A stretch of DNA of 57,329 nucleotides, from the NCBI GenBank assembly GCA_038093975.1, contig JBBPTG010000158.1, positions 1 to 57,329 of the forward strand, written 5' to 3'. The translations under genes and the position numbers were made by a program. How positions within the stretch are numbered: the first letter of the stretch is position 1; each line of letters opens with the position of its first letter. This document shows positions 1 to 10,970 of the stretch, piece after piece. The notes beneath the pieces are model-generated. The model did not search any database. It was given only the letters and a program-made list of their open reading frames with translations, and was not told where the DNA came from. This stretch comes from Chalciporus piperatus. Its lineage: Eukaryota > Basidiomycota > Agaricomycetes > Boletales > Boletaceae.

Positions 1-103
1 GGTCCTTGCAAACGTACGCATAGAGGCCAAGCAGTAAAAAGTCAACATGGGTCGCGACCACACCGAGGTCGGCCTGGAGGGCCGGATCTTGCCATTGAAC
101 CAT
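1..103 (-). CDS. 5' end of an unidentified gene, cut by the window edge
   Basis: Reading leftwards from an ATG at 103, a frame starting MVQWQDPALQADLG stays open to base 1. It continues into a hydrophobic stretch (FLLLGLYAYV), which suggests the first membrane helix of an integral membrane protein. The codons are GC-rich as in neighbouring genes. Basidiomycetes carry many small multi-pass membrane proteins with this kind of start, but 34 residues are too few to name a family. Only the open frame and its hydrophobic end are direct observations. It could also be a chance frame. Confidence 0.35.
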   Translation of the reverse strand, partial: MVQWQDPALQADLGVVATHVDFLLLGLYAYVCKD

Positions 104-1377
104 GATGGATCAAGGTCGACGAGAGATGAGGAGGATGGTACACAAGGAGTCAATGTGGCGGTTTTGCTCACCTGCCTGTGGTCCTGTGCTACTTACATAG
201 TGTCGCTAAGTCGCAGTTCAATTGCAAGTGTTGATGTAATCTCTCGCAACCAAATGGAGGGGGCACATACAGACTACAGTTCGTCCAAAGGTGGAATAAG
301 ATCTGAAGATCTGAATACCCCAGGCATTGGTCGAGCAGTGTTGTAACGTATAAAATGTTTTTGACGGATGCTTTTGCGCGAGCGCTGACTGGTACCAAAA
401 GAAGGAAATCACCTGATACCATACAGTAAAATCAGATGCACCTTGTCCTTGTCCCGTATGGCGCAGTGAAACCAGTCAGCCTATGTCGTAGTGAATTATC
501 ACGCTCATGGCATGCTCAATAAATTTACATACGAGGTTTCGAACTGGTTCCCGCGATATTGATATCTGAGACGAGCCTGAGACGAGCCTGAGAATTAGAT
601 TAACGGTTACGTTGAGGGTGCGTCGTCCCTAGCATCCGCCAGCGAAGGAGAGGAAGCTACCTTGGGTATGTCGCTCGCTCAACCCCCGCTCTGTGCAGTG
701 TGCAGACCGCTGAACCCTCTCTCGGTGCAACAGCCAACTCTCGAGCTCTCGTACGGCATATCCTCATACCTTGAGGTAACGAAGGGCGGCACGAAAGCCA
801 GGAGATGATATGAGCCGCATAGCACAGCCACATCAGCGTACAGTCAAAGGAGGTCTAAGGGTGGGTCGAGCAGTGATACGGTCGCGTCGTGAGCGGTCTC
901 AAAGACTGCGAAGGGGAAGTGAACACATGGAATGAAGTTGGTGGATGAGTTGAGCGAGCCCGCTGCGATGTCACAGTGCGGATGCAGGGAAGCTACGAGC
1001 GATGTTGGGAGCGCAAGAGGGAGATGAACGAAACGGTCAAAGATGACGGCGGATGCGCGCTGGGCATCTGTGTCCATAGCATGCTCGGTGACTTAACGAC
1101 CTGATGTTTCCTTACGACTTTGTGGTTGACCAGTTGTTGACCAGTACTGTGGGCGAGATCATGAGTTGTGAGAGACCTACAAATTAGATCAATGTCGAAC
1201 CCTTAGCCTCGGGCCTCAGGCCTCAGCGCTCAATAGGTTCAAAATTCGAAAGCCCAAAGGAAGAAGCTTGCAGAATGCGCTCGTGGATTTCAATAGGCTG
1301 TTGTTACAACATGTGTGCACCCTTAGAGTCTTGATATAGTGGTGCAATCTCTCCTTCATTTCGTTCACGATGGCCAC
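104..1377. other. intergenic stretch, no gene recognised
   Basis: No open frame with convincing coding character or splice-joined exons was found on either strand. The only local structure noted is a short tandem duplication of an 11-base unit (GAGACGAGCCT) at about 567-588. The stretch probably contains the promoter of the leftward gene at the edge. Confidence 0.5.
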
Positions 1378-1690
1378 TCATTCGTAAATGTTGATCGGCG
1401 AGAACTCGAAATAGGCTTCCCTGAAGGCGTTCGGGTTGTCTGAATACAAGGTAGATCAGCGCCGGCGAGACTTACTGTTCACGTAGTCTGAAGTTGCAGG
1501 CCGAAAAGGAGTCAAGTGATTAGTCGAAAAGAACGCGACGCGTTACGCACCGAACGCAAGTCGACGGACACCCGGAAGCAGTGTGAACGGAGGATCCGAG
1601 CTACCAGCCCAATAGAAAGTCAGGTTGATGATTATGTTGATGGCATCGAAGTGGGTTGCCAGGTTTTGGGGAATAGGCAGTGGTAACTTG
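1378..1690 (-). pseudogene. decayed 3' end of a GH16 family glucanase gene
   Basis: Joining three short exons on the minus strand through two GT-AG introns (about 1516-1552 and 1450-1477) gives a tail containing HFDAINIIINLTF, then DYVNNNPNAFREAYFEF, ending in NIYE and a stop at 1378-1380. That layout, with a buried beta-strand segment and a terminal AYFE strand, is the typical C-terminus of fungal GH16 endo-beta-1,3(4)-glucanases. The usual cysteine after LTF is replaced by tyrosine and the glycine-aspartate before WAG is missing, which would break a conserved disulfide. Upstream to about 2170 I could not find the GH16 catalytic ExDxxE motif or a continuous frame. I therefore call it a remnant. 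The family is inferred from the C-terminal pattern only. Confidence 0.5.
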
Positions 1691-2466
1691 AAAATTTTCT
1701 GAGTTCAGATCGACCCCTGTCTTCAGGAAGGACTCTTCATTGCAAATTGCACCAAGTTGGTGAATCCAAGGACACGAGTCGCTGATAGGTCCGTCATGAT
1801 CGCAAAGCCGGCCTTCGACTCGTGCCTTTGCTTCGGAAACTTTCGGAAATCCTCGTCGAAGCGCCCCGTTTCTGGCCTTCGAAGTTCGGGGTCGCCATTC
1901 CAGAAATATATGGAGGATTTGGATGCAGCTTGGATAGTTTCAGGGTGGATTCTCTATGAGAGTGTACGATCACACGAACATCTTGACGTCAAGGATAGTC
2001 TACTTACCATTATTAGCACAGGTTCGCTATTTTATGGATTCACTGGGCTAAAATCAGAACAACAGTCACAGGTAGGAAGCAGTCGTTCCTGCTCTTACGT
2101 TGCTCAGTGCAAGAATCATAACGAGGGAAAACTTGGAAAAACTCTGACAAGGTTGCGTTGGAAGAGAGTGCTTGACTGGTCAACTGTTTTCCGGTGAGCT
2201 CAAGATGAAACCTACTGTAAACCTGCGCCTGTGTGAGAGTTGCGGCACTGCCTGGGTGCTAAGAATAGCCATCGGCCTGAAATTTGCCACATGTCCGAAT
2301 GTTCTGAACTTTGGTGGCCGCTGGAATCTGCGGGCCGTTGCTTTGCACGAGAGATCCTCCTGGTGTCTTGTTTGTCCCTCAGCATTTTGGTGCAACTTTC
2401 CGAGTCGCTCTTTGATCCATCCCTTCCCTTCGGAAGCATACTCTCTTTCACTGACCACATCCCAAG
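1691..2466. other. upstream region of CRO1, no gene recognised
   Basis: Several overlapping frames of 70-150 codons occur here on both strands, but none shows family similarity, a signal peptide or consistent splice joins. Its last part directly precedes the CRO1 start and presumably holds that promoter. Remains of the GH16 gene may extend into it. Confidence 0.4.
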
Positions 2467-4684
2467 ATGCGCCATGTGCTACCGTGGCTGGCCACGTCCA
2501 GCATACTCCTCGCTCAGAATATGGCGAGAGCTCAGAAAGCCGGCTCAATCGTCGAAGTAGGCAACACCCTCGTCAGTGCAATGATGGTATGTCACTTCCA
2601 GAGGAGAACCACGTTCTGTGACTCTGACTGTTCATCACTGTTCGTAGATGTTCCTCGGCAACGATGAGAAAGTATACATCCTAGACAAGTCAGAGGGTAA
2701 CGCTGCCCAGATCGATGGCCACCCAGCATGGGCATCCGTATGGTGAGCTTCTATCCCGCTGCTTGCATCAAGCTCTGTTGGCTCATCCGTCACACCAAAA
2801 TCAGGGACATCAACACCCGTCAGGCAACTCCAATGAGCGTGCTCACGAACACGTTTTGTTCGTCGGGCATGCACCTCCCCAACGGCTCATATGCCACATT
2901 TGGTGGTAATTCCGCTGTGGGAGTTGGTGAGGCTCTTTGTTCCGTGACCCCGATATGGCAACTCATCCTTCGTTCATTGAAGGTGGCGCTTCTCCCAATC
3001 CATCCGTCGACAGCGCTTATGGCGACTACGATGGGAGGAAATCCATCCGGATTCTGAACCCGTGCACTAGAGCGGACGACATGACCTCCCCAGCGTGCCA
3101 ATGGTACGATGACCCAGCTGTGCTCTCCATGCAAGAGATGCGCTGGTACTCCGCGGCAGAAGCCCTCGGTGATGGTACCATCGTCCTCATCGGTGGTTTC
3201 ACTAGTGGTGGTTACGTCAACAGGAACATGCCCAATACCGATCCCGCCTACGAAGGTGCTGGTGCGACACCCACGTATGAGTTCTTCCCGAGCCGCGGAC
3301 CTGCTGCTGTGATGCAGTTCATGATCAGCACGTCTGGTCTTAACACGTATGCACACACGTATCTCATGCCATCGGGTAAAATGCTTGTTCAGGCCAATCT
3401 ATCAACAAGTAAGTCGGCGAGAAGCCGTGTGAATGGGATACTGACTATCTACCTCTGTTAGTTCTCTGGGATCCGGTCCAGAACATTGAGACCCCCCTCC
3501 CCGATATGCCGAATGGCGTTGCTCGTGTCTATCCAGCGTCTGGTGGCGTGGCTATGTTGCCTCTGACCCCTGCCAACAACTGGACTCCCACTATTCTCTT
3601 CTGCGGTGGTTCAGACATGCCCGCCGATTACTACGGCAACTACTCCTGGCCCTTCTACGACACCTGGACATACCCAGCTTCGAAAGACTGCCAGCGTCTC
3701 ACTCCCGAACCTCAGGACGGATCTTCCCCGGTATATGTCCAGGATGACAACATGCTCGAGGGTCGTACGATGGGCCAGTTCATCACGCTTCCGGACGAGA
3801 CGATGCTGGTGATCAATGGTGGTTTGAACGGAACGGCTGGATATGCCAACCAGACGCTGTACACTCTTTCGCTCGACAAGATGCCCAACTTCCAATCGCT
3901 TGCTTCTGGCCCCGTCGGGACCCCGGCGATCTACAACCCAAAGGCACCCAAGGGTTCACGTTGGTCTAACGCTGGGCTTGGAACGTCGAATATCGCTCGG
4001 TTGTATCACTCGAGTGCCATGCTGCTCCCTGATGGATCGGTGTTGATTGCTGGTTCGAATCCAAATGTTGATGTTCAGCTCCACGTGCCATTCCCAACGA
4101 CGTACACTGCCGAGATCTTCTACCCACCCTACTTTTCTTCTAGCGTGCGTCCGCAGGTCACGGGCATCCCCAGCACGCTCAGTTACGGCGGTAACTACTT
4201 CAACCTGACGGTCTCCTCGACTTCGTACACTGGTTTGACGGCCAACGAGGCTGCTGCGAGCACCACGGTGGTGCTCTCTCGCGGAGGATTCACGACACAT
4301 GCGATGAACATGGGTCAACGGCACCTGCAGCTGAACAACACTTACACGGTCAACAGCGACGGGTCATACGTGTTGCATGTTTCGCAGGTGCCTCCTAACG
4401 CCAACTTGTTGACGCCCGGACCTGCGCTTATGTTCGTGGTCGTGAATGGGATTCCGGGGAACGGGACGACTGTGATTGTCGGAACGGGGAATGTGGAGCA
4501 GCAACCAACAACACCAGCCAGTGTTCTCCCTCTGGTTGTCAATTCTACCTCTTCTACCTTGCCGCCGACGCCCAATACCAAATCGGGTGCTGTGTCGAAT
4601 TTCAAGCGAGGCGATACTATCGTCAGTTTGTTCGTGGTTTCAGCTGGTCTCATCGGCGTTCTTTGTACGTTCATCTTTCATTGA
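2467..4684 (+). CDS. copper radical oxidase (glyoxal oxidase type), CRO1
   Basis: Five exons (2467-2586, 2648-2742, 2805-2926, 2983-3408, 3462-4684) join into about 661 residues. The product is a secreted oxidase that would convert aldehydes or alcohols with O2 to acids or aldehydes plus H2O2. The Cu/radical-site residues of the glyoxal/galactose oxidase fold are visible: cysteine in NTFCSSGMH (about residue 90), tyrosine in RWYSAAEAL (about 167), Tyr-His in RLYHSSAML (about 435) and histidine in GGFTTHAMN (about 534). The start gives a signal peptide ending near QNMARAQ. The C-terminus carries a Ser/Thr-rich spacer, a basic residue pair and a hydrophobic tail, as in GPI-anchored CROs. The second paralog on the opposite strand (12091-14289) is almost identical through exons and introns. 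Substrate cannot be told from sequence. Confidence 0.95.
2847..4508. repeat. left arm of a 1.66-kb inverted repeat (inside CRO1)
   Basis: From about 2847 to 4508 the sequence matches the reverse complement of 12260-13920 with only scattered differences. The match includes the introns at 2927-2982 and 3409-3461. The flanking first two exons and introns, and the region after 4508, are clearly more diverged. Boundaries are read by eye. Confidence 0.85.
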
Positions 4685-5502
4685 TGAGGTTTGCTCGGTG
4701 ACCTAGATCTGCCGAACAGTCTAACCAATAGACCATGCTGGAGGTGATGTTTCGTCGATTGGACTCTTGTTTGTAAAGCGTATTATATTACAATGTTTCC
4801 GTAGCATACTTACTGACAATGGACACTGGGTTACTGTTGATGTAATAATGTTATGTAAAGGTCAGATACCACCTGCATAGTGCGAGCCGGGGGCAAACTT
4901 GGAGGCTGTTTCTTCACTCGGGTCTTCCGAGAGTAGATTGGCACGCACTCTGCATATAGGATGATCGTGGCTTACTCTTGCGCGCTATGAGGGGGGTGCA
5001 TATGGATACAAGGTCATCCAGACCGCACTAACACTTTTTTAGTGAGGTACCTTTTTTTACACTGCTTTTCTGATCCGTGCCGGAGTTTGAAAACACATCA
5101 TAATGAAAACCAAAAACCGGTAGCGTCGTGCCTCGATATGGTGCCTTATAATATCAGAACGGAACAAGACTAGGTCAGGTCAGGACAGGACAGGTACTAC
5201 TAGTAACCATATCGACTGTCATCTCGTATATGAGGTCTGCCGTGGGCGGCTAAGGTACTCGAACATGATTTTCAGGCGACGCTGGACCTGTGTCTGATAT
5301 GGATTTAGTCGGTGATGCCCAACACTCCAACAGTGCTCACTGAATCGGGCACGTACTAGCATGGCATTTTACTTTTCAGGTCGACAGGTTCGCGCCTTGT
5401 TCGCGCCCATACTCGCTTCGAGGGTCCTTTGCATGGGCTCGGCAAAGTTGTGACTCAAGTATTTAAACCATTCCGCCTTGATTCCACCGCATCACCTCAG
5501 GC
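4685..5502. other. CRO1 3' flank and promoter of the next gene
   Basis: No coding region seen. A cluster of GGTCA/GGACA direct repeats lies at about 5172-5195. A TATTTAAA box-like element at 5460-5467 sits about 40 bases before the ATG at 5503. Confidence 0.5.
5460..5467 (+). promoter_or_regulatory. TATA-like box before the secreted-protein gene
   Basis: TATTTAAA lies about 36-43 bases upstream of the ATG at 5503, a usual core-promoter position for a short fungal 5' UTR. Confidence 0.4.
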
Positions 5503-6834
5503 ATGCGTATATTCCCTGCATTGCTGTTCCTAGCTGTTGGGGTTGCTGCCGAGTTCGTCGATGGCGGCAGCTTCGGACGGTCGACCATCGGTCCTTACAA
5601 CAACTGCTCCGGCGAACTGGTTTCGCGTCCTAAGGACCTCGCCATCGATACCCTGCCTAACATCAACCCAAATGATACGGTTGGATGGGAGCGGTGGGAG
5701 CTAACCATGTATCAACCAGGTCTCTTCCTGTCCCTACGTTGGATTCAGGGCAATCCAACCTCTCTCACATCTGTTCCAGCTAACGGCACGTTTGACCTGG
5801 TAGCCAAGTTTTCCAATGGGACACTCTACAGAACATATACCTCGGGTCATAAATTGACGTTCGCTTACGAGTTGGGTTATTCCATCTCCATTGCCGGTAA
5901 CACCCTCTCCTGGGATGATACTCAGAGCTGGTTCAACACTACGTTGAACGTGAACGGCCTTGCCGCGACGTTTGGCAGCCAGTCGTAAGTTTATCAAGGC
6001 TACCTGTTGTTCGAATACTTCCATATGTCTGTTTAGCATCATGCTCGACAAGTTTTCGCCATACGCAGGTTGGGTCATCGGCCAGGTGACAGAAGACCTT
6101 TTCTCAGGAATTCCAATAACCCGCGGACGGAGGTAAATAATAACGTACTTCTCCGTGATTTTCCATCGATTTGACTTCTCTGGCAGCTATGATGGGTCCA
6201 TCGTGTTCCCGTGGGGTCAATCAGTTTCGCTGGACGCCGAGTCGATTTTGAATCATATGTTCTCAACCAAGCCACTCCAAACGCTCGCCACCAACTACGC
6301 TTTCCGTGTTTTCCGGTCGACTGGTACGGATTTTGGCGACACATTCATCCACGAAAGCTCGCGTGCTCCAAACGGCAGTCGTGCGTACGATCCTTCTTTG
6401 TGGGGTGCATGCTTAGATTGTGGCCCATAGAGTATAATGCCTTTTTCCTTGGACGTGCCGAGATGCGAGGCTCCTCTTTCGAGCCTTACACTTTCTACGC
6501 AGGGACCAACAGCGACATTTTGTCTTTCCACCGGATCAATCCTGTGGCTGCCCAGGCCCAACTCCGCGGCTGTGCCCGAACAAATTTTGTCCCTTTCTCA
6601 TGGAATTACACCATCAATGAACCGCCTCTCGCCGAAGACTTCGACAGCGTGGGTGGAAAGACGACCTACCACCTTGCAACAGCCGTCGCCTTTGAACCTT
6701 TCGGAAGCACCGTTCACAAGCAACACGCGATGGGTCTCGTTCAGATATACGAGGCAGCCGGAGCGGCGATACTACAGCACACTCCAGATGCGGGCGGCGA
6801 GCAGCCACCGAATCCGTACACACAATCATCATGA
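5503..6834 (+). CDS. secreted protein of unknown function, gene model uncertain
   Basis: The ATG at 5503 opens a clear signal peptide (MRIFPALLFLAVGVAAEF) followed by a 160-residue domain rich in Asn-X-Ser/Thr sites. It splices at a GTAAGT donor (about 5985) into a stretch reading IMLDKFSPYAGWVIGQ. A later segment YDGSIVFPWGQSVS sits in one frame, while the likely C-terminal part (FVPFSWNYTINEPPLAEDF, then TTYHLATAVAFEPFG, stop at 6832-6834) is in another. I could not connect these cleanly near 6210-6430, where one frame stops at 6430. Either an unrecognised intron exists there or the gene carries a frameshift. The order of beta-rich, glycosylated segments is reminiscent of lipocalin-like secreted fungal proteins such as the CrtC/Diels-Alderase fold, but this is a weak guess. 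A TATA-like element lies 40 bases upstream. Confidence 0.5.
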
Positions 6835-7311
6835 CGTACGTTGACTTCCCTGTTCAATTGGTCCGTGATGGATGATAGCTCCGTTTAATTTCATCAGCGC
6901 GATTGCGTGAGATTTGATAGTATCATTGATGCTATGATCGGTGTTCTTTCACATAGACTTCATCACGTGATTCACATCCCTAGTCAAAGCCAGAAGACGA
7001 CGTGCAACGGTCGAGCGACACAAACAGATATAAGACCGTCGGCCGATATACGCAACGGCTAGGGCTCAGCGGGGCAAGTCTAATGCGGCCCGTCAACCCT
7101 TTCATCACTTGACCCGAGTCACGCAATCCAACACTCAATCAACGTCATAGATGTTTACCATTCGTAGATGTGCCTCGACTCGCAAGTATCTTTGAGCGCA
7201 GTGATAACAACAAATTGGCGCGAATGGCAAATATGAGGTCATATTTCCTCCTGATGGCATGCTCGCGGTACCTCTCCATATGACCGGTTTTCTGGGGGTC
7301 AGTCCCAGACG
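6835..7311. other. intergenic, promoter side of the TauD gene
   Basis: No open frame of interest. The stretch lies between the stop at 6834 and the TATA box at 7312 and probably serves as the upstream regulatory region of the dioxygenase gene. Confidence 0.45.
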
Positions 7312-7319
7312 TATAAAAG
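7312..7319 (+). promoter_or_regulatory. TATA box of the TauD/TfdA dioxygenase gene
   Basis: TATAAAAG lies 60-67 bases before the ATG at 7379. It is a perfect core match in an otherwise GC-balanced region, with no other start between it and the gene. Confidence 0.6.
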
Positions 7320-7378
7320 GTCTGTGTTAGGACGACTGATACTGATATCGTTCACAGAGCCGTTCCCTCCATCGCACA

Positions 7379-8928
7379 ATGGCCCCTTCCGTTGCTGAAC
7401 TCGGCTCCCAAGTCAACGAAACCACCGAAAAGGTGGAGCAGCTCAAGCTAAACGCCGCCAGGACACACGACGTGAGGACTGTATCAACCTGGGTGGAACA
7501 TCGAAGCTGACTTTCCTTGCAACACAGCAAGGCCCCTCTTACCCCTTCTACCTCCCGTACTATGACGAGGGCGAGAAATGGCCTCCCACTGAAGTCTACG
7601 GTTCGTGCAGCAGCATATCCATATTCCATCGACGTCTAAGTTGTCACGACAGAACATGTCGATCCTGGTCTGAGAGCTGACCCTGCAAAGCCTCACTTGC
7701 TTACTCCCAATGTCACGCTCGAACACCTAAGCCCTTATCTCGGGACTGAGATCAGTGGTGTCCAGATTTCGCAGCTCAGCGAGGAGGGACTCGATGAGCT
7801 CGCGCTCTATGCTGCCGAGCGCAAGGTACTTATCTTTAGGGATCAGGACTTCAAGGACCTCGGCCCGGACCGTCAGATCGAGTTGATAAAGTAAGGTGTC
7901 GAGAGTCCATAGATCGAATCATGTTTCTTACCAAGATGCAGGCGTTATGGGCGTATTCACAGACACCCTACGTCTGGGAACGTATCTGGTTATCCCGAAT
8001 TCCACGTCGGTGAGTCTCATGTTCTTGTACACCCCTGGATGAAGCTGATGATGAAACCAGTGTACCGCGATGCTCAGCATGACAGGTTGAAGCAAGTCCT
8101 TCCCGACCACCGCATCAACCAGACTCAGTGGCACTCTGACGTCGTGGGTACCATTTCGTCTTTCTGATCCATCACACGCGCCAGAATCGCTCACTCTGCC
8201 CATAGTCTTACGAGAAGCAGCCTGCAGGAACGACCTTCTTCTTCGTCCTTGACAAGGTAATGTATTACGATGTTCATTCACGGTGCACGCGGACTCGGAC
8301 TCACTCAGTTTCTTTCTAGCCCTCCGTCGGTGGCGACACCCTCTTCGCCTCTCAAGTCGAGGCCTTCAAGCGCTTCTCCCCCGAATTCCAAAAGCGTCTC
8401 GAAGGTCTCCGTGCTGTCCACAGTGCCCACGAACAAGCCGACGCTTCTCGTCGTCGCGGTGGTATTGTTCGCCGGGAGCCCATCGAGACCGAGGTTCGTA
8501 CACATTCTTCCCAAGGCCTTTTACCTCGAAAATCACACGCTCAACGAGAACTTTTCACTACCCCCCACAGCACCCCCTCGTCCGTCGTCACCCAGTGACG
8601 GGAGAGAAAGCCCTCTATGTTAACCCCGGTTTCACTCGCCGTATCGTTGGTTTCAAGACCGAGGAATCCGAGTACCTCCTCAAGTTCCTCTACGACCATA
8701 TCAGCAAGGGCGCTGACTTCCAGATTCGCGCGCGCTACAAGCCTGGCACTGTCGTCGTTTGGGTAAGTGTTTGATACCTTGATTGGAAGGAGGAAAATTC
8801 TGATGCTATGGTCCGTACAGGACAACCGTGTTACCGTCCATTCCGCCACGGGCGATTTCGAGGGGGCAGAAAGGAGGCATGCTGTGCGCCTTACTCCGCA
8901 GGCTGAGGTCCCGATACCTGCCTGGTGA
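7379..8928 (+). CDS. TauD/TfdA-family Fe(II)/2-oxoglutarate dioxygenase
   Basis: Joining about nine exons through short GT-AG introns gives a protein of the taurine/2,4-D dioxygenase family. These enzymes use Fe(II), O2 and 2-oxoglutarate to hydroxylate a substrate such as taurine or another sulfonate, releasing sulfite. Visible elements are the N-terminal LGTEISGVQISQL strand region, RKVLIFRDQDF, the iron-binding HxD in QTQWHSDVSYE, GGDTLFASQ, LVRRHPVTGEKALYVN, and the C-terminal histidine and basic residues in WDNRVTVHSATGD. All three metal ligands are therefore present. The stop is the TGA at 8926-8928. A TATA box precedes the ATG. Fungal members work in the cytosol in sulfur scavenging, but the family also acts on other substrates. 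The divergent Zn2Cys6/IES6 pair downstream gives no pathway hint. Confidence 0.9.
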
Positions 8929-9332
8929 TGAGACGAGCCTCGGGGTGTAGATTGTTTGATTCTTGTGGTTGTCTTATCAGTAAAGTATCGTTTCTTGAAT
9001 CTCGACCGGATTCCGTGCAAAGAAATGTTACCATTTGTAAACGGATGACACCAACAGAAGCTTGAAGAAACTAGAAATTGCAAGAGATGAGGACAGCAGA
9101 GGCATGCTATACAGTGGGCGGGTGATCAACCACATAATATGGATGGAGGTTCATACGTCCAATTTCTTTGTCATCTAGGGGAGTGCGTAATATGGAGCAA
9201 CAGGAAGCAACACCGTCAAGGGCGAAAGCAACGCGGTCAAAGGCAGGTTTGAAGGTGTACAAGGTCAACGTAACCACGAGGAGGTATAGAATGTACTGAC
9301 CAAACGCGGTAGGTCAATGTCTCGAAGCACGA
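8929..9332. other. convergent intergenic region
   Basis: This 400-base stretch separates the 3' ends of the dioxygenase gene (+) and the Zn2Cys6 gene (-). It probably holds both polyadenylation regions. No further gene was seen. Confidence 0.5.
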
Positions 9333-10762
9333 TTAGGAGAAGAAACGTCCTTCGTGCAATTCCTCTTTCACCTCGCGCCATTCCAAGTATTCACCAAACA
9401 CGCCGGGCTGTTCGTCAATATCCACGTTTCCCAGTGCGGGGTAAGTGTGGTTGGTATTGATCCCGATCGTGCCCGAACCGGTTCCAAACAGGTAGGTGTC
9501 ATGATGATGTCTGAGCCGCGGCGAAGGGGGAGTGATCCCGAACGGCGAGTCTCGATTGTCCGGCGTTTTTGGAAACCCAATCGAGTTCGATCGTGTGATG
9601 ACAGGGGACGTCGAGGAGGAAGTTGATGGTGTCCTGTGGAGACGTGTCAGAATGCGTAGGTAGTGGTGCGGTTCGAAATCAATCTATGGGTGAATGCTTA
9701 CCTGGATGACCTCACGTTCGCACTGCTGCTCTCGACTCCACCCCCACTCGACCCACGCCGTACCCCAGGTTGTGTCATAGTCTCAGGGATCCCAGAGAAT
9801 TGCATGATCGTGGAGTCGATGTCCATTTCCAATAAACTCCTTTTCCGAGTTGCGGAAGGGGCTGCTGTATTGCTCGTGGTGTTTCGTCTGTTCCGGGAGA
9901 TGTCAGTCTCAGTGTTGGAGGACTGATGCAAGTGCGGGGTAGAGAAGCTCGTCTTGAGAGTGTGTCGTGTAGTTTCGGATTGCGCAACGGTGGAGGAAGG
10001 CGATCCACTGGAAGATGCACGAGGGTCTATAAACAGCTGTGAGTCTGACTTGAACTTTGGCTTGTTTGGGCCACGAATACGTGCTCCAGATGTGTAGTGA
10101 CAAGCGAGGCCCCTAATGCGACATCTCTGGCAAGTAGGATGGTCGCCGCTGCACTGAAACCGGAGTGCGATCATTGTGAGCGGACGGAAAGTGTAACCAG
10201 GAGAGAACGAGAACTCGCGCACCTTTGCTTTCCTTGTCCTACATTTTTCGCAAGCCTGTGCTGTTCTGACGCGTCTGTGCTCTGGATTCCTATAGAAAAT
10301 GTCCGTGGTGGGGTCGAGGGTACCCGGGAGAGCACATCGGGGGAGACCCTTCCCTGGAGGGGTGTCCGAGACTTTAATGGCAGGTTGGGCAATCTGGGGA
10401 AGCGGAAGTTGGTAGGTGGGAACGGGTGGGGAGTGAAATACGTTCTGGAGTGGGGGATGGGAAGGAGGAGAAGAGGGGTAGTGAGGACACGAAGGTGTTG
10501 GGGTCGGATACATAGCCCCTAACACGCTTGGCTCTACATAGGCAGGCTGCGAGTGAGCGAGGCCCTCTGTGAGCGGCGTGTGCTTTGGACAATCAAGGGC
10601 GTAGGGAGGGGGAGATTCCACGAGAGAGAACCACAAGGGGTCGTCAGATTCTGGCGATGGCACACCGAAAGGGCCGTCGTCGTCTGAGAGGCTCGCAGCG
10701 AGCGAATAGGTTCTCAAGAGCGGGGCGTACTTTCTCCCGTGGTTGTCTTGATGTTCTGGCAT
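9333..10762 (-). CDS. Zn(II)2Cys6 transcription factor
   Basis: Starting at the ATG at 10762, the protein has a long Pro/Ser-rich N-terminal region, then a binuclear zinc cluster split by an intron of about 70 bases. Joined, it reads ACEKCRTRKAKCSGDHPTC followed by QRCRIRGLACHY, giving the family spacing CX2CX6CX6CX2CX6C. A Ser/Thr-rich linker follows. A second intron (9631-9699, donor GTAAGC) is needed to pass an apparent stop; past it the frame continues through TPDNRDSPFGITPPSP and YLFGTGSGTIGINTN to the TAA at 9333-9335. No fungal-specific TF middle homology region is evident, so this is a small, zinc-cluster-only regulator. It would act in the nucleus on DNA. Its start lies 208 bases from that of IES6 on the other strand. 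Targets are unknown. Confidence 0.85.
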
Positions 10763-10970
10763 ACTCGGAGAGAGGGTTCAAGCCAGCCATGACCAAGTGG
10801 CTGTTGATATCGTTCGTTGGGTCAATTCGACGATATGTCGCACCGCCGATCGGTTTAGACAAATAGCTGCGGAAAAACCAAATAGGTTTCAATTCGATCA
10901 CGGAGCTATTCAGTGGTCGAGGAAGGGATAAGAGAATTGCGAATAGCGGTTGCATTCAATTTACGTGGAC
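10763..10970. promoter_or_regulatory. shared divergent promoter, Zn2Cys6 gene and IES6
   Basis: Only 208 bases separate the two divergent start codons (10762 leftward, 10971 rightward). Both genes must take their promoter from this segment. No clear TATA box was noted. Confidence 0.5.

Noticed and set aside
3956..4324. Minus-strand Arg-rich frames inside CRO1 (also repeated in CRO2 and CRO3)
   Set aside because: These are antisense shadows of the conserved CRO exon; they recur only because the coding strand is conserved.
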